Below are positions 1-6,392 of a stretch of DNA of 8,409 bases, in pieces. The first letter of the stretch is position 1. Every line of letters begins with the position of its first letter. This DNA is from CAYZXK01 sp964482395 (GTDB taxonomy: Bacteria; Planctomycetota; Phycisphaerae; UBA1845; Fen-1342), in assembly GCA_964482395.1 (NCBI GenBank), contig CAYZXK010000146.1, positions 1-8,409 of the forward strand, written 5' to 3'. The position numbers and the translations under genes are program-made. The notes below the pieces were generated by a model. That model did no database searches. It was not told the origin of the DNA and saw nothing but the letters and a program-made list of their open reading frames with translations.

Positions 1-63
1 TACAACGCCAAGTACGCCACGCGGGTCTGCAAAGAATTCCGGGAGGTCCGCGGTGTGGCCTGA
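1..63 (+). CDS. C-terminal end of an unidentified protein (partial)
   Basis: An open frame enters from the left edge and ends at a TGA at 61-63, giving the last 20 residues (starting YNAKYATRVC and ending REVRGVA). Seventeen of its 20 codons end in G or C, as in the other genes here, which supports this frame as coding. The other two forward frames are also open across this short piece, so the evidence is limited. The fragment is too short to assign to a family. It runs convergently toward the Maf-linked gene ending at 155. Genes beside Maf/DUF115 genes often belong to flagellin or sugar-modification clusters, but nothing in these 20 residues shows that. Confidence 0.5.
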   Translation, partial: YNAKYATRVCKEFREVRGVA

Positions 64-154
64 AATGCCCTTCTTAACCCGCAACAATTACACACGGGGA
101 ATTGACGTTACCAATGCGCCTGAGCCGGGCAGCAGCACCGGGACTGGGTTGGCC
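64..154. other. Convergent intergenic spacer
   Basis: This is a 91-base gap between the end of the partial + strand gene and the stop of the - strand gene at 155. It contains the most AT-rich short stretch of the left part of the window (about 70-114). It also holds a 5-bp inverted repeat, CAATT at 85-89 and AATTG at 100-104, with a 10-base loop. There is no GC-rich stem followed by a T run, so I do not call an intrinsic terminator. I see no gene in it. Confidence 0.5.
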
Positions 155-1798
155 CTAGGGGCGACTCCACTCCGTACACCGGCCGCACGCCGGGAGCGGT
201 TCCAGGCGGCCCTCCTCATGCCGCCGCCGCACTTCTCCCAGTCGCGGACCGTTCCAAATCTCCCGCAGCGACTGCTCCCGCCAATTACCCAGCCTCAACT
301 CCCCGCGATAGTCCTGGTGGCATAAAGCAACGGTGCCATCGGCCAAGAGCGTCAACCGGCTGGTCAATCGGCGACATGGCTGTCGAACGTCCGGGGTGCT
401 TGGAAGCAGGTTGTCGGGCGGCAGCCGGCCGCAATAGTCGTTGTAGCCGCGAATTACGGCACTACCGACCTTCTGTATCCATCGATCGTAGAAGCTCTCC
501 AGCTCGCTGAGGGTCCGCTCGCAGCGGGTCAGGCTGCACACGATGAGTGGCTGGGGGATCTGCCGCTGCCGCCGGGCTTGCTCCAGCCGGTCGACGTTAG
601 CTACGACCCGTTCGAAGGCGTCCGACCGGTGAACCAGTTCATAAGTGGTTGCCGTGTCGGCATCTATGCGCACCTCCAGCACATCAATCCGGTTGTCAAA
701 CAACGCGGCCATTCGATCGTTGGTGAAGTTGACCAGCGGGGTCTCTACCCCGATCCCGTAAACCCCAACCGAGCGAAGCAGCGCGCACACTTCGCCAAAG
801 CGGGGGTGGAGCAGGGGATCGCCGTGACCAGCCAGAAAAACCAATCGGTCGTCATAGGCGGCTAGCTCGGACGCCCTGTTCCGAAGGGCATCAAGGTCCG
901 ATAATTCGCGGGCCGGAATTTGGTCTGGCGATGGACGTAAGGTCGCAAGGGGCAACGATTGGGCGGTCGTCAACTCGAGTTCGACTTCCACCGGTAGCGG
1001 CTCGGTGCATGTGTTGCGTAGCTGGGAAGCCCACCGGCACAACGTGGTCGCGTCAACCTCCTCGCCCAGCTCACGGACACCCAGTTCGAGCAGCTCCAGG
1101 GACCGCTTGGTGTCGCCGGTGAAACGGCCTGCGGTTTGGATGACTGGAGTGGGGAGCTGGAAGCAGGGGGGTCGATTGATCGGGTCGGCCTGAGAGAGCT
1201 CTGGGCGGTAGGAGAGGAGCAGCCCGACCGGGATGTTCAGGTTGAGAAGTTCCTCCAGGGCCTGACGGGTGAGGATGATCCCGGCCAAGCCGGGCGGGGC
1301 CTGAGTGAACACGAAACTAGCCTGTCGGGCGTGGGATGCCAGGTGTGCGACCATGCCCGTCGCGATAGCGGGATCGAGCAGGGGCTGATGTCCGTCGAGG
1401 CACAGCAGGGCGTCGCACTTGTAATGGTTGAGGGCCAGGGCGGCGGCCTCTGGGTCGACGAACTCATCGAACCAGGTGGTGCCGAGCAGGCCGCCGCGCC
1501 AGGATTGCAGGTTCCATTTGCGGGCGGTGGTCAGGAGGGTCTTTCGGAGGCGTGGAGCGGTGTCTTTGGCGACCAGCTCGATCTGCGCTTCCAGGCCCGC
1601 GCCGCGCAGTGCGGTCTGGGCGGCCTCCTGATCGCGCGGGGCAACGAATAGGCTGCGGCCGGCCAGGCCCTCCACTTGAATCAATCGTCGAAGGGTGTGA
1701 GCTAGGATGGTGCGCGAGCCAAGCGGGGCGTTTAGCCGGGAGCGGTTGCCGGACGGCCCGGTGACGAAATTGGCGAACACCACGCCTACCACTTTCAT
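155..1798 (-). CDS. Cytidylyltransferase-like / degenerate radical SAM-SPASM fusion protein
   Basis: The product is 547 aa. Residues 1 to about 240 resemble the SpsF/NeuA-type NTP-transferase fold: a MKVVGVVFA beta strand, then LLCLDGHQPLLDP (131-143), which matches the VTGDCPLIDP region of that family. Residues of about 268-470 follow a radical SAM layout: strand VEVELELTT, then GHGDPLLHP (324-332) at the SAM-contact position. Residues 475-541 are a clear SPASM segment with C475, ADGTVALC493, LGNWREQSLREIWNG and C538-x2-C541. At the CxxxCxxC position the residues are Q280, L284 and L287, so the SAM-binding 4Fe-4S cluster cannot form in the usual way. The nucleotide-binding loop near residues 9-27 also departs from the family signature. 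The ATG at 1798 was chosen because it overlaps the upstream stop (ATGA) and has AGGAG eight bases before it; the frame stays open to 2020, but that part is shadow. Likely role: partner of the Maf-like protein in surface glycosylation. The molecular activity is unknown. Confidence 0.85.
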   Translation of the reverse strand: MKVVGVVFANFVTGPSGNRSRLNAPLGSRTILAHTLRRLIQVEGLAGRSLFVAPRDQEAAQTALRGAGLEAQIELVAKDTAPRLRKTLLTTARKWNLQSWRGGLLGTTWFDEFVDPEAAALALNHYKCDALLCLDGHQPLLDPAIATGMVAHLASHARQASFVFTQAPPGLAGIILTRQALEELLNLNIPVGLLLSYRPELSQADPINRPPCFQLPTPVIQTAGRFTGDTKRSLELLELGVRELGEEVDATTLCRWASQLRNTCTEPLPVEVELELTTAQSLPLATLRPSPDQIPARELSDLDALRNRASELAAYDDRLVFLAGHGDPLLHPRFGEVCALLRSVGVYGIGVETPLVNFTNDRMAALFDNRIDVLEVRIDADTATTYELVHRSDAFERVVANVDRLEQARRQRQIPQPLIVCSLTRCERTLSELESFYDRWIQKVGSAVIRGYNDYCGRLPPDNLLPSTPDVRQPCRRLTSRLTLLADGTVALCHQDYRGELRLGNWREQSLREIWNGPRLGEVRRRHEEGRLEPLPACGRCTEWSRP

Positions 1799-3765
1799 GG
1801 CCAGCGCTCCTGGAGGCGGGCGAGGGTTGCGGGCAGGAGTTCCAGTAGAAAGTCGCAGCCTTCCGCGAAAGCCGAGACGTACTCCCGATCTCGCCGGAGG
1901 CGCCGCCGGGCGGTTTCGGAGGTCTCGGCCTGATCGTCGCTGATGCCGCGGTCGGCTTGGAGCCGGCGCAGCTCGGCTAGTTGAGCTGCCTGGCTGACCA
2001 GGTTGTAGGTACGGTCGCAACGCTGGACTCGGCGGCGCAGCTCGTGCAGCCGGAGCACCAGGCGGTTGAACTCGGCGGGTCGGTCGACCAGGCCGGCCAG
2101 TCTCTCCAGGAGTTCTTTGGTCTCCAGGCAGGTTTCCCGCATTTCCCGCAGCTCTTCAATTCTCTGCCGCAACTGGCGGCATGCCCGGTCGCGAAGGTCG
2201 GCCGAGGGCCTGGGCAGTTCGACGGCCAAGAGCCCGGGCGGCAGCGGGCGAGTGCAAAATCGCTCGGCGGCCTGGGCCAGCGGCATGACTTCGGTCCCCT
2301 CCAGACGCATGCCGCCTTCGGCCGCCTGGATCACCCGGGTAGAACTGGCCAGGAAATCCGACTGGGCCTGCTCGGCATAGGTGAACATCTGATCGTCGGT
2401 GTACACCTCGCGACCATGCACGTCTTTGACGCGGCGAAGGCCGGCCCGCGAGCGGATGATGCGTTCCCACTGCTTCATTTCGATGGTCGTGAACCGACCC
2501 AGCTCCGGTCGCCAGGTGCTCTCGATGGGCGTGCCCGCCGGGTAGTACAGACCGTCAGTGAAGCACAAATCCTGCCCGACCAGGATTATCGGCTGACAGC
2601 CTAGATGCTCGGCGAGATAGAATGCCAGGTGGGCGACGGTGCTGCCGGCCCGGAGCTTGCCGCGGGGCGGAGCCGCGTCCCGCAGCAGGTCTTCGATGAA
2701 TTGCGAGTGCAGCAGGTGGATCCGGCCGCGGAAAGCCTCCGGCACCCGCCAGGTTACTTTCGATTCCGCCACCAGCGTAACGCCCCCGAAATCTTCGATC
2801 CCCTCGAAGAACTGGGCCGAGACCTCATGGTAGTCTAGGCTGGTGACGAAGTGGGGTGGCAGGCCGCGGGCCAGGAGCGGCTTGAGCACGGTCTGCACCG
2901 CAATGATCACCGCCCGGTCGCGCAGCTCGGCCAGCCGGCCGAGGTTGCGGGCGAGCGAAGGCCCGGCGGCAACCACGATCGCGGGGTAGCCGGCCGCGCG
3001 ACCGGCCAGGACTTCCACCCCCGGTTGGCTCAGATAAAAGGGGATATTGAAGGCGGCATTCTGGCAGGAAATGCGCGCGTTTCGCACCACGGACACCATC
3101 TGAAGCCGGCCGTACTCCACGAAATCACGCATCAGGCTGGTGATCCGGGCCTGGAAGCCGGCGTGATAGCGGCGAGCATAGGTCGGCATGATGAAATAGA
3201 GCCCCAGCATGATAGGGGTGAGGACTGGACGCAGCCGCTGGTGCAACTGAGACCTGTCCGCGGCGGTCAGAAAAGTCAACCGCCGATCCCGCAGCGGCCG
3301 GCTCAGGTCGGTTACGAACAGGGCCGTCTTGAGCAGGGCCAGGTCGTCCTCGGCCACGATCAGTAACGGTCGCCGAAAGCGGCGTTCGACCGCCGCCACG
3401 TGGTAGCCCAGCCCCAGCCCGCCGATCAGAAAACACAGACTCTCCAGCGCTTCGTCTGGAACATCCTGGTCCTCATCCTCACGTGCCCGGGCCCGGATCT
3501 GGCTGGTAACCAAGTTGTCCGCCTCTTGCTCCGGTTCATAGCGGCTGTGGGCATAGATCGGCTTGCCGTCGTCGGCGGTCAGTCGAACCGTGAAATTCCC
3601 ATCCCGGGTCGGTTCCAAAGTCGGCGTCTGACTGAGGGGGAGAAGATCGACCCGGGCGGCCAGCTCCGGATCCAACGCGTACAGCGCCTCCAGGTTCTTC
3701 AGGTAGCGCTGCAAGCATTCCTTCACCCTGTCATCCTGGCCGGCGGTCGGACCCATACAATCCAT
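1795..3765 (-). CDS. Maf/DUF115 family protein (motility accessory factor-like glycosyltransferase)
   Basis: The product is 656 aa if it starts at 3765; an ATG at 3756 (653 aa) is about equally likely. The family includes the Maf proteins that transfer nonulosonic acids to flagellin, and is related to the archaeal MptE fold. Visible layout: an N-terminal helical part (about 10-40); a Rossmann-like region with GGLGLGYH (115-122); the central DUF115 core beginning AIVVAAGPSLARNL (262-275), then TSLDYHE (308-314); and the highly typical GSTVAHLAFYLAEHLGC followed by PIILVGQDLCFTDG (374-405). Residues 521-656 are charged and helical, probably coiled coil, as in the C-terminal part of Maf proteins. 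It is cytoplasmic, with no signal peptide or membrane segment. It overlaps the next gene by four bases, so the two products are probably made together. The frame is open upstream to 3897, but that stretch is arginine/proline-rich and crosses the divergent promoter region, so I excluded it. The acceptor could be flagellin or another surface protein; no flagellar gene is in view. Confidence 0.88.
   Translation of the reverse strand: MDCMGPTAGQDDRVKECLQRYLKNLEALYALDPELAARVDLLPLSQTPTLEPTRDGNFTVRLTADDGKPIYAHSRYEPEQEADNLVTSQIRARAREDEDQDVPDEALESLCFLIGGLGLGYHVAAVERRFRRPLLIVAEDDLALLKTALFVTDLSRPLRDRRLTFLTAADRSQLHQRLRPVLTPIMLGLYFIMPTYARRYHAGFQARITSLMRDFVEYGRLQMVSVVRNARISCQNAAFNIPFYLSQPGVEVLAGRAAGYPAIVVAAGPSLARNLGRLAELRDRAVIIAVQTVLKPLLARGLPPHFVTSLDYHEVSAQFFEGIEDFGGVTLVAESKVTWRVPEAFRGRIHLLHSQFIEDLLRDAAPPRGKLRAGSTVAHLAFYLAEHLGCQPIILVGQDLCFTDGLYYPAGTPIESTWRPELGRFTTIEMKQWERIIRSRAGLRRVKDVHGREVYTDDQMFTYAEQAQSDFLASSTRVIQAAEGGMRLEGTEVMPLAQAAERFCTRPLPPGLLAVELPRPSADLRDRACRQLRQRIEELREMRETCLETKELLERLAGLVDRPAEFNRLVLRLHELRRRVQRCDRTYNLVSQAAQLAELRRLQADRGISDDQAETSETARRRLRRDREYVSAFAEGCDFLLELLPATLARLQERWP
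1807..1811 (-). promoter_or_regulatory. Ribosome binding site AGGAG that fixes the start at 1798
   Basis: AGGAG on the - strand lies eight bases upstream of the ATG at 1798, inside the 3' end of the Maf-like gene. Together with the ATGA stop/start overlap at 1795-1798, it selects the 547-residue product over a 621-residue version starting at 2020. It also suggests translational coupling of the two genes. Confidence 0.8.
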
Positions 3766-3886
3766 TCTAAGTGACCGTGGCTGGAGGTGCGACCCGGAGC
3801 AGAATGCCAACTGCGTAGCATCGGGTCCGGCCGGAGCCGGGCAGGGTCGACCGGGACGTCGCCTGCGGTTGCGTGCCCAGCGGCAT

Positions 3887-3913
3887 CCAGCAGGCACTTG
3901 TTGCCTGGGCTGG
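3887..3913. repeat. Imperfect inverted repeat over the polX -35 region
   Basis: The left arm CCAGCAGGCA (3887-3896) pairs with the right arm TGCCTG-GG-CTGG (3902-3913), giving ten pairs with a two-base bulge and a five-base loop (CTTGT). It covers the predicted -35 box at 3898-3903. It could be an operator for a dimeric regulator, or simply chance in GC-rich DNA. No T run follows, so it is not an intrinsic terminator. Confidence 0.4.
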
Positions 3914-3926
3914 CGCGGCCTATAAC
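3898..3926 (+). promoter_or_regulatory. Predicted sigma70-type promoter of polX
   Basis: TTGTTG (3898-3903) and TATAAC (3921-3926) are separated by 17 bases, the ideal spacing for a housekeeping promoter. TATAAC stands out in this GC-rich sequence. Transcription would start near 3933, giving a leader of about 28 bases that includes the GGAG ribosome site. This is a prediction by eye only. Confidence 0.5.
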
Positions 3927-3949
3927 CGAAGCGATTCCCCGGCGAGAAT

Positions 3950-3953
3950 GGAG
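3950..3953 (+). promoter_or_regulatory. Ribosome binding site GGAG that decides the polX start
   Basis: GGAG ends seven bases before the ATG at 3961. It favours this start over the longer open frame beginning at 3787, whose first 58 codons cross the promoter region and do not resemble PolX. Confidence 0.65.
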
Positions 3954-3960
3954 CCGAGCC

Positions 3961-5697
3961 ATGACCAATCTCGAAGTGGCCCGCATCTTCGACGAGATCG
4001 CCGACCTCCTCGAAATTAAGGGTGAGGATGCCTTCCGGATCAACTCCTACCGCCGGGTCGCCCGCACCATCGCCGACCTGGCCAGCGACATCAATGACCT
4101 GGCGGCCCGCGGCGAGCTGGCCGGCTTGCCCGGCGTGGGCAAGGGCTCAGCCCAGAAGATCGAGGAACTGCTCCGGACCGGCCACATCGGGCTGCGCGAC
4201 CAACTGCTGGCCGAGGTGCCCGGGTCGCTGCTCAAGCTCCTCGATATCCCTTCGGTCGGACCCAAGAAAGTGGCCCTGCTCTGGAAGCAGTGCGGAATAA
4301 AGAGTCTGGAAGACCTGAAAGCTGCGATCCGGGCCGGCAAGCTGGATGGCCTGAAGGGATTCGGTGTTCGCAGCATCGAGCAGATTCGCCGGGGAATCGA
4401 GTTTCTGGAGCGGAGCGCGGGTCGCACCCGCTTGGGGGATGCCTGGATGGTGGCGGAGCGCTTTCGCACCGCGCTGCTGGCGGTCGAGGGTGTCCGCCGG
4501 GTCGAGCATGCCGGCTCGCTCCGGCGCGGACGCGAGACGGTCGGCGACCTGGACCTGCTATGCGTGGCCGCGGATGGGCAGCGGGTGATCCACCAGTTCA
4601 CCACGCTGCCGGGGGTGAGCGAAGTTCTGGCGGCCGGCGGCACCAAAGGGTCGGTGCTGGCCGAAGTCCAGCCCGGACAGACCATTCAGGTCGACCTGCG
4701 GGTGGTCCCGGAGGAATCCTTTGGGGCCGCCTGGCAGTACTTCACCGGCAGCAAGGAGCACAACATCCGGCTCCGTGAGCTGGCGATCAAACGCGGCTGG
4801 AGCCTCAACGAATATGGTCTGACCGAAGGGCAGCGGGTGGTCGCTTCGGCTACCGAGGAGCAGATCTACTCGGCCCTGGGCTTGCCGTGGATTCCGCCTG
4901 AGCTGCGCGAGGATCGGGGCGAAACCGAGCTGAAGGAGGTTCCGTCCGACCTGCTGAAGCTCGAGCACATCCGCGGCGACCTGCATATTCACACCGTCGC
5001 CAGCGATGGCCGGAACACGGTCGAGGAGATGGCGGCCGCCGCCCGGGCCCGGGGGTACCAGTACATCTGCATCGCTGAGCATTCGCCAAGCAGCGTGATC
5101 GCCAACGGCCTGAAGCCCCAGCAGCTCGAACGACATATTCGGAAGGTCCGAAGCGCCGCCCAGGCAATCCGTGGTATCACGGTCTGGATCGGGACCGAAG
5201 TGGACATCCGCGCCGACGGCACCCTGGATTACCCCGACCAGCTCCTGGCCCAGTTGGATTTCGTGACCGCGTCGATCCATTCCGGGATGGGCCAGGACCT
5301 GGAAGCCAACACGCGGCGGACTCTGGCGGCCATTCGTAACCCCTACGTCAACTGCATCGGGCACCCCACCGGACGACTCATCAATGAACGCGAGGCCATG
5401 CCGCTGGATATCGAGGCCATCGCCAAGGAGGCGGCCCGGACCGGCACCGCGCTAGAGATAAACGCCAACTACTACCGGCTGGATCTGAAAGACCAGCATG
5501 TCCGCTTGGCACGCGACCTGGGGGCTAAAATCGTGCTATCTACGGATGCCCATTCCATCGACCAGCTCGAGATGATGCGCTTCGGCGTGATCACCGCCCG
5601 ACGGGCCTGGCTGTGCAAGGGCGACGTGCTCAACACCAGACCGGCCAAGGAAGTCCTGGCTTTCGCCGCCGCCAAGCGCGCCCGAACGGGCTTGTAG
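3961..5697 (+). CDS. polX: Bacterial DNA polymerase X with PHP exonuclease domain
   Basis: The product is 578 aa, the usual size for bacterial/archaeal PolX, a gap-filling repair polymerase with an added PHP-domain 3'-5' exonuclease/AP endonuclease. The 8-kDa-like N-terminal domain has helix-hairpin-helix loops at LPGVGKGSAQ (56-65), IPSVGPKK (96-103) and LKGFGVRS (131-138). The polymerase nucleotidyltransferase site is GSLRRGRETVGDLD, with D196 and D198, and the third aspartate is D245 in VDLRVVP. FTGSKEHN (261-268) is the typical palm/thumb motif. The PHP domain (about 338-578) keeps its metal ligands: H342 and H344 (HIH), E373-H374, E413, H440 (IHSG), H468 (GHPTGR), and D529 and H531 (STDAHS). 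Nothing is missing, so it is probably active in base-excision and gap repair. It stands alone, divergent from the Maf-like gene, and converges on the response regulator with only ten bases between the two stops. Confidence 0.96.
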   Translation: MTNLEVARIFDEIADLLEIKGEDAFRINSYRRVARTIADLASDINDLAARGELAGLPGVGKGSAQKIEELLRTGHIGLRDQLLAEVPGSLLKLLDIPSVGPKKVALLWKQCGIKSLEDLKAAIRAGKLDGLKGFGVRSIEQIRRGIEFLERSAGRTRLGDAWMVAERFRTALLAVEGVRRVEHAGSLRRGRETVGDLDLLCVAADGQRVIHQFTTLPGVSEVLAAGGTKGSVLAEVQPGQTIQVDLRVVPEESFGAAWQYFTGSKEHNIRLRELAIKRGWSLNEYGLTEGQRVVASATEEQIYSALGLPWIPPELREDRGETELKEVPSDLLKLEHIRGDLHIHTVASDGRNTVEEMAAAARARGYQYICIAEHSPSSVIANGLKPQQLERHIRKVRSAAQAIRGITVWIGTEVDIRADGTLDYPDQLLAQLDFVTASIHSGMGQDLEANTRRTLAAIRNPYVNCIGHPTGRLINEREAMPLDIEAIAKEAARTGTALEINANYYRLDLKDQHVRLARDLGAKIVLSTDAHSIDQLEMMRFGVITARRAWLCKGDVLNTRPAKEVLAFAAAKRARTGL

Positions 5698-5707
5698 CAG
5701 GGGGTGC

Positions 5708-6391
5708 CTACAGCACCAATTTGTAGCCCACGGCGTGGGCGGTCAGGATGTAACGGGGCTTGGCCGGATCGGGCTCGAGTTTGCGACGCAGACTGACGAT
5801 GTGGTTGTCCACCGTCCGATCGGCCGGGCCGACTCCCACACCCCAGATGCGGGCCAGCATGTCGGCGCGGGGAACTGCCTCGCCAACCCGCTCCAGCAGC
5901 ATCCGCAGGATCTCCGATTCGTAGTAACCGAGCGGGATTTCCCCCTGCGGCGTGGTTACGATCTGGCGGAGCAGGTCCACTTGCCGGTCGCCTACCTGGA
6001 ACCGCGTTCGGGCCGAGTCGGTGCGGACCGCCGCGCGGCGCAGGGCGGCGTTCACCCGGGCCAGCAGCTCGCGCAGGCTGAAGGGCTTGGTCACGTAATC
6101 GTCCGCTCCCAGCTCCAATCCCCGCACCTTGTCAATCTCCTGGCCCCGGGCGCTGAGGATGATGATCGGCATGGTATAACCCGACGCCCGCAATCGCCGG
6201 CAAACCTCGAACCCGTCAATGTCCGGGAGCATGATGTCCAGCAAAACCAGGTCAGTGGGCCGCTCGGCGACCAGCCGCAGACCCTCCTTGCCGTCTGGCG
6301 CGTGCGAGACCTCGTGCCCCTCGAACTCGAGATTGTCCCGCAGCCCCATGGCCAGATCGGGCTGGTCTTCGATGATCACCAGGCGAGCCAT
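5708..6391 (-). CDS. OmpR/PhoB-family response regulator
   Basis: The product is 227 aa. The receiver domain (1-118) has the acidic pair E8-D9, phosphoacceptor D52 (LVLLDIMLP), S80 at the switch position and K102 (TKPF), so it should be phosphorylatable. The winged-helix DNA-binding domain (about 128-227) has the recognition helix DRTVDNHIVSLRRKL (191-205) and the C-terminal hairpin RYILTAHAVGYKL. Its domain opens LGYYESEIL rather than the more common LTxxE form. The ATG lies one base after the TGA of the lptG-like gene (TGACATG), with only a weak ribosome site, so its translation is probably coupled to lptG. No histidine kinase follows: the next gene downstream is the convergent polX. Its kinase and targets are unknown; the operon position suggests a link to envelope or LPS status. 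Confidence 0.93.
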   Translation of the reverse strand: MARLVIIEDQPDLAMGLRDNLEFEGHEVSHAPDGKEGLRLVAERPTDLVLLDIMLPDIDGFEVCRRLRASGYTMPIIILSARGQEIDKVRGLELGADDYVTKPFSLRELLARVNAALRRAAVRTDSARTRFQVGDRQVDLLRQIVTTPQGEIPLGYYESEILRMLLERVGEAVPRADMLARIWGVGVGPADRTVDNHIVSLRRKLEPDPAKPRYILTAHAVGYKLVL

Positions 6392-6392
6392 G

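Larger units (their letters stand above)
3766..3960. other. Divergent intergenic region between the Maf-like gene and polX
   Basis: These 195 bases separate the start codons of two divergently read genes, so they should hold both promoters. The polX side has a recognisable promoter, a dyad and a Shine-Dalgarno site, listed separately. On the Maf side no Shine-Dalgarno precedes either candidate ATG. A TAGAAT hexamer (- strand, 3769-3764) matches a -10 box in five of six positions, but it overlaps the ATG at 3765 and lacks a convincing -35. If it is used, transcription would begin about at the ATG at 3756. No small gene or RNA is apparent. Confidence 0.6.

Noticed and set aside
87..114. A leftward promoter-like pair (TTGGTA at 114-109 and TGTAAT at 92-87, 16-base spacing, - strand)
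   Set aside because: It lies between two convergent genes and would read antisense into the + strand gene end; chance AT-rich matches in a short spacer are more likely.
1799..2020. A 74-residue N-terminal extension of the NTase/SPASM protein in the same frame
   Set aside because: It lies wholly inside the Maf-like gene, is proline/arginine-rich shadow sequence, and the ATG at 1798 has both a ribosome site and the ATGA overlap.
3766..3897. A 44-residue upstream extension of the Maf-like protein
   Set aside because: Its composition (arginine, proline, cysteine) is unlike the rest of the protein, and it runs into the divergent promoter region; the recognisable Maf N-terminal helix begins after the ATGs at 3765 and 3756.
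3787..3960. A 58-residue upstream extension of PolX from a GTG at 3787
   Set aside because: PolX proteins begin with the sequence seen from 3961, where a GGAG site is well placed; the extension crosses the predicted promoter.
4558..5364. A 268-codon - strand open frame antisense to polX
   Set aside because: It lies opposite highly conserved polymerase and PHP motifs, and its translation shows no domain of its own.
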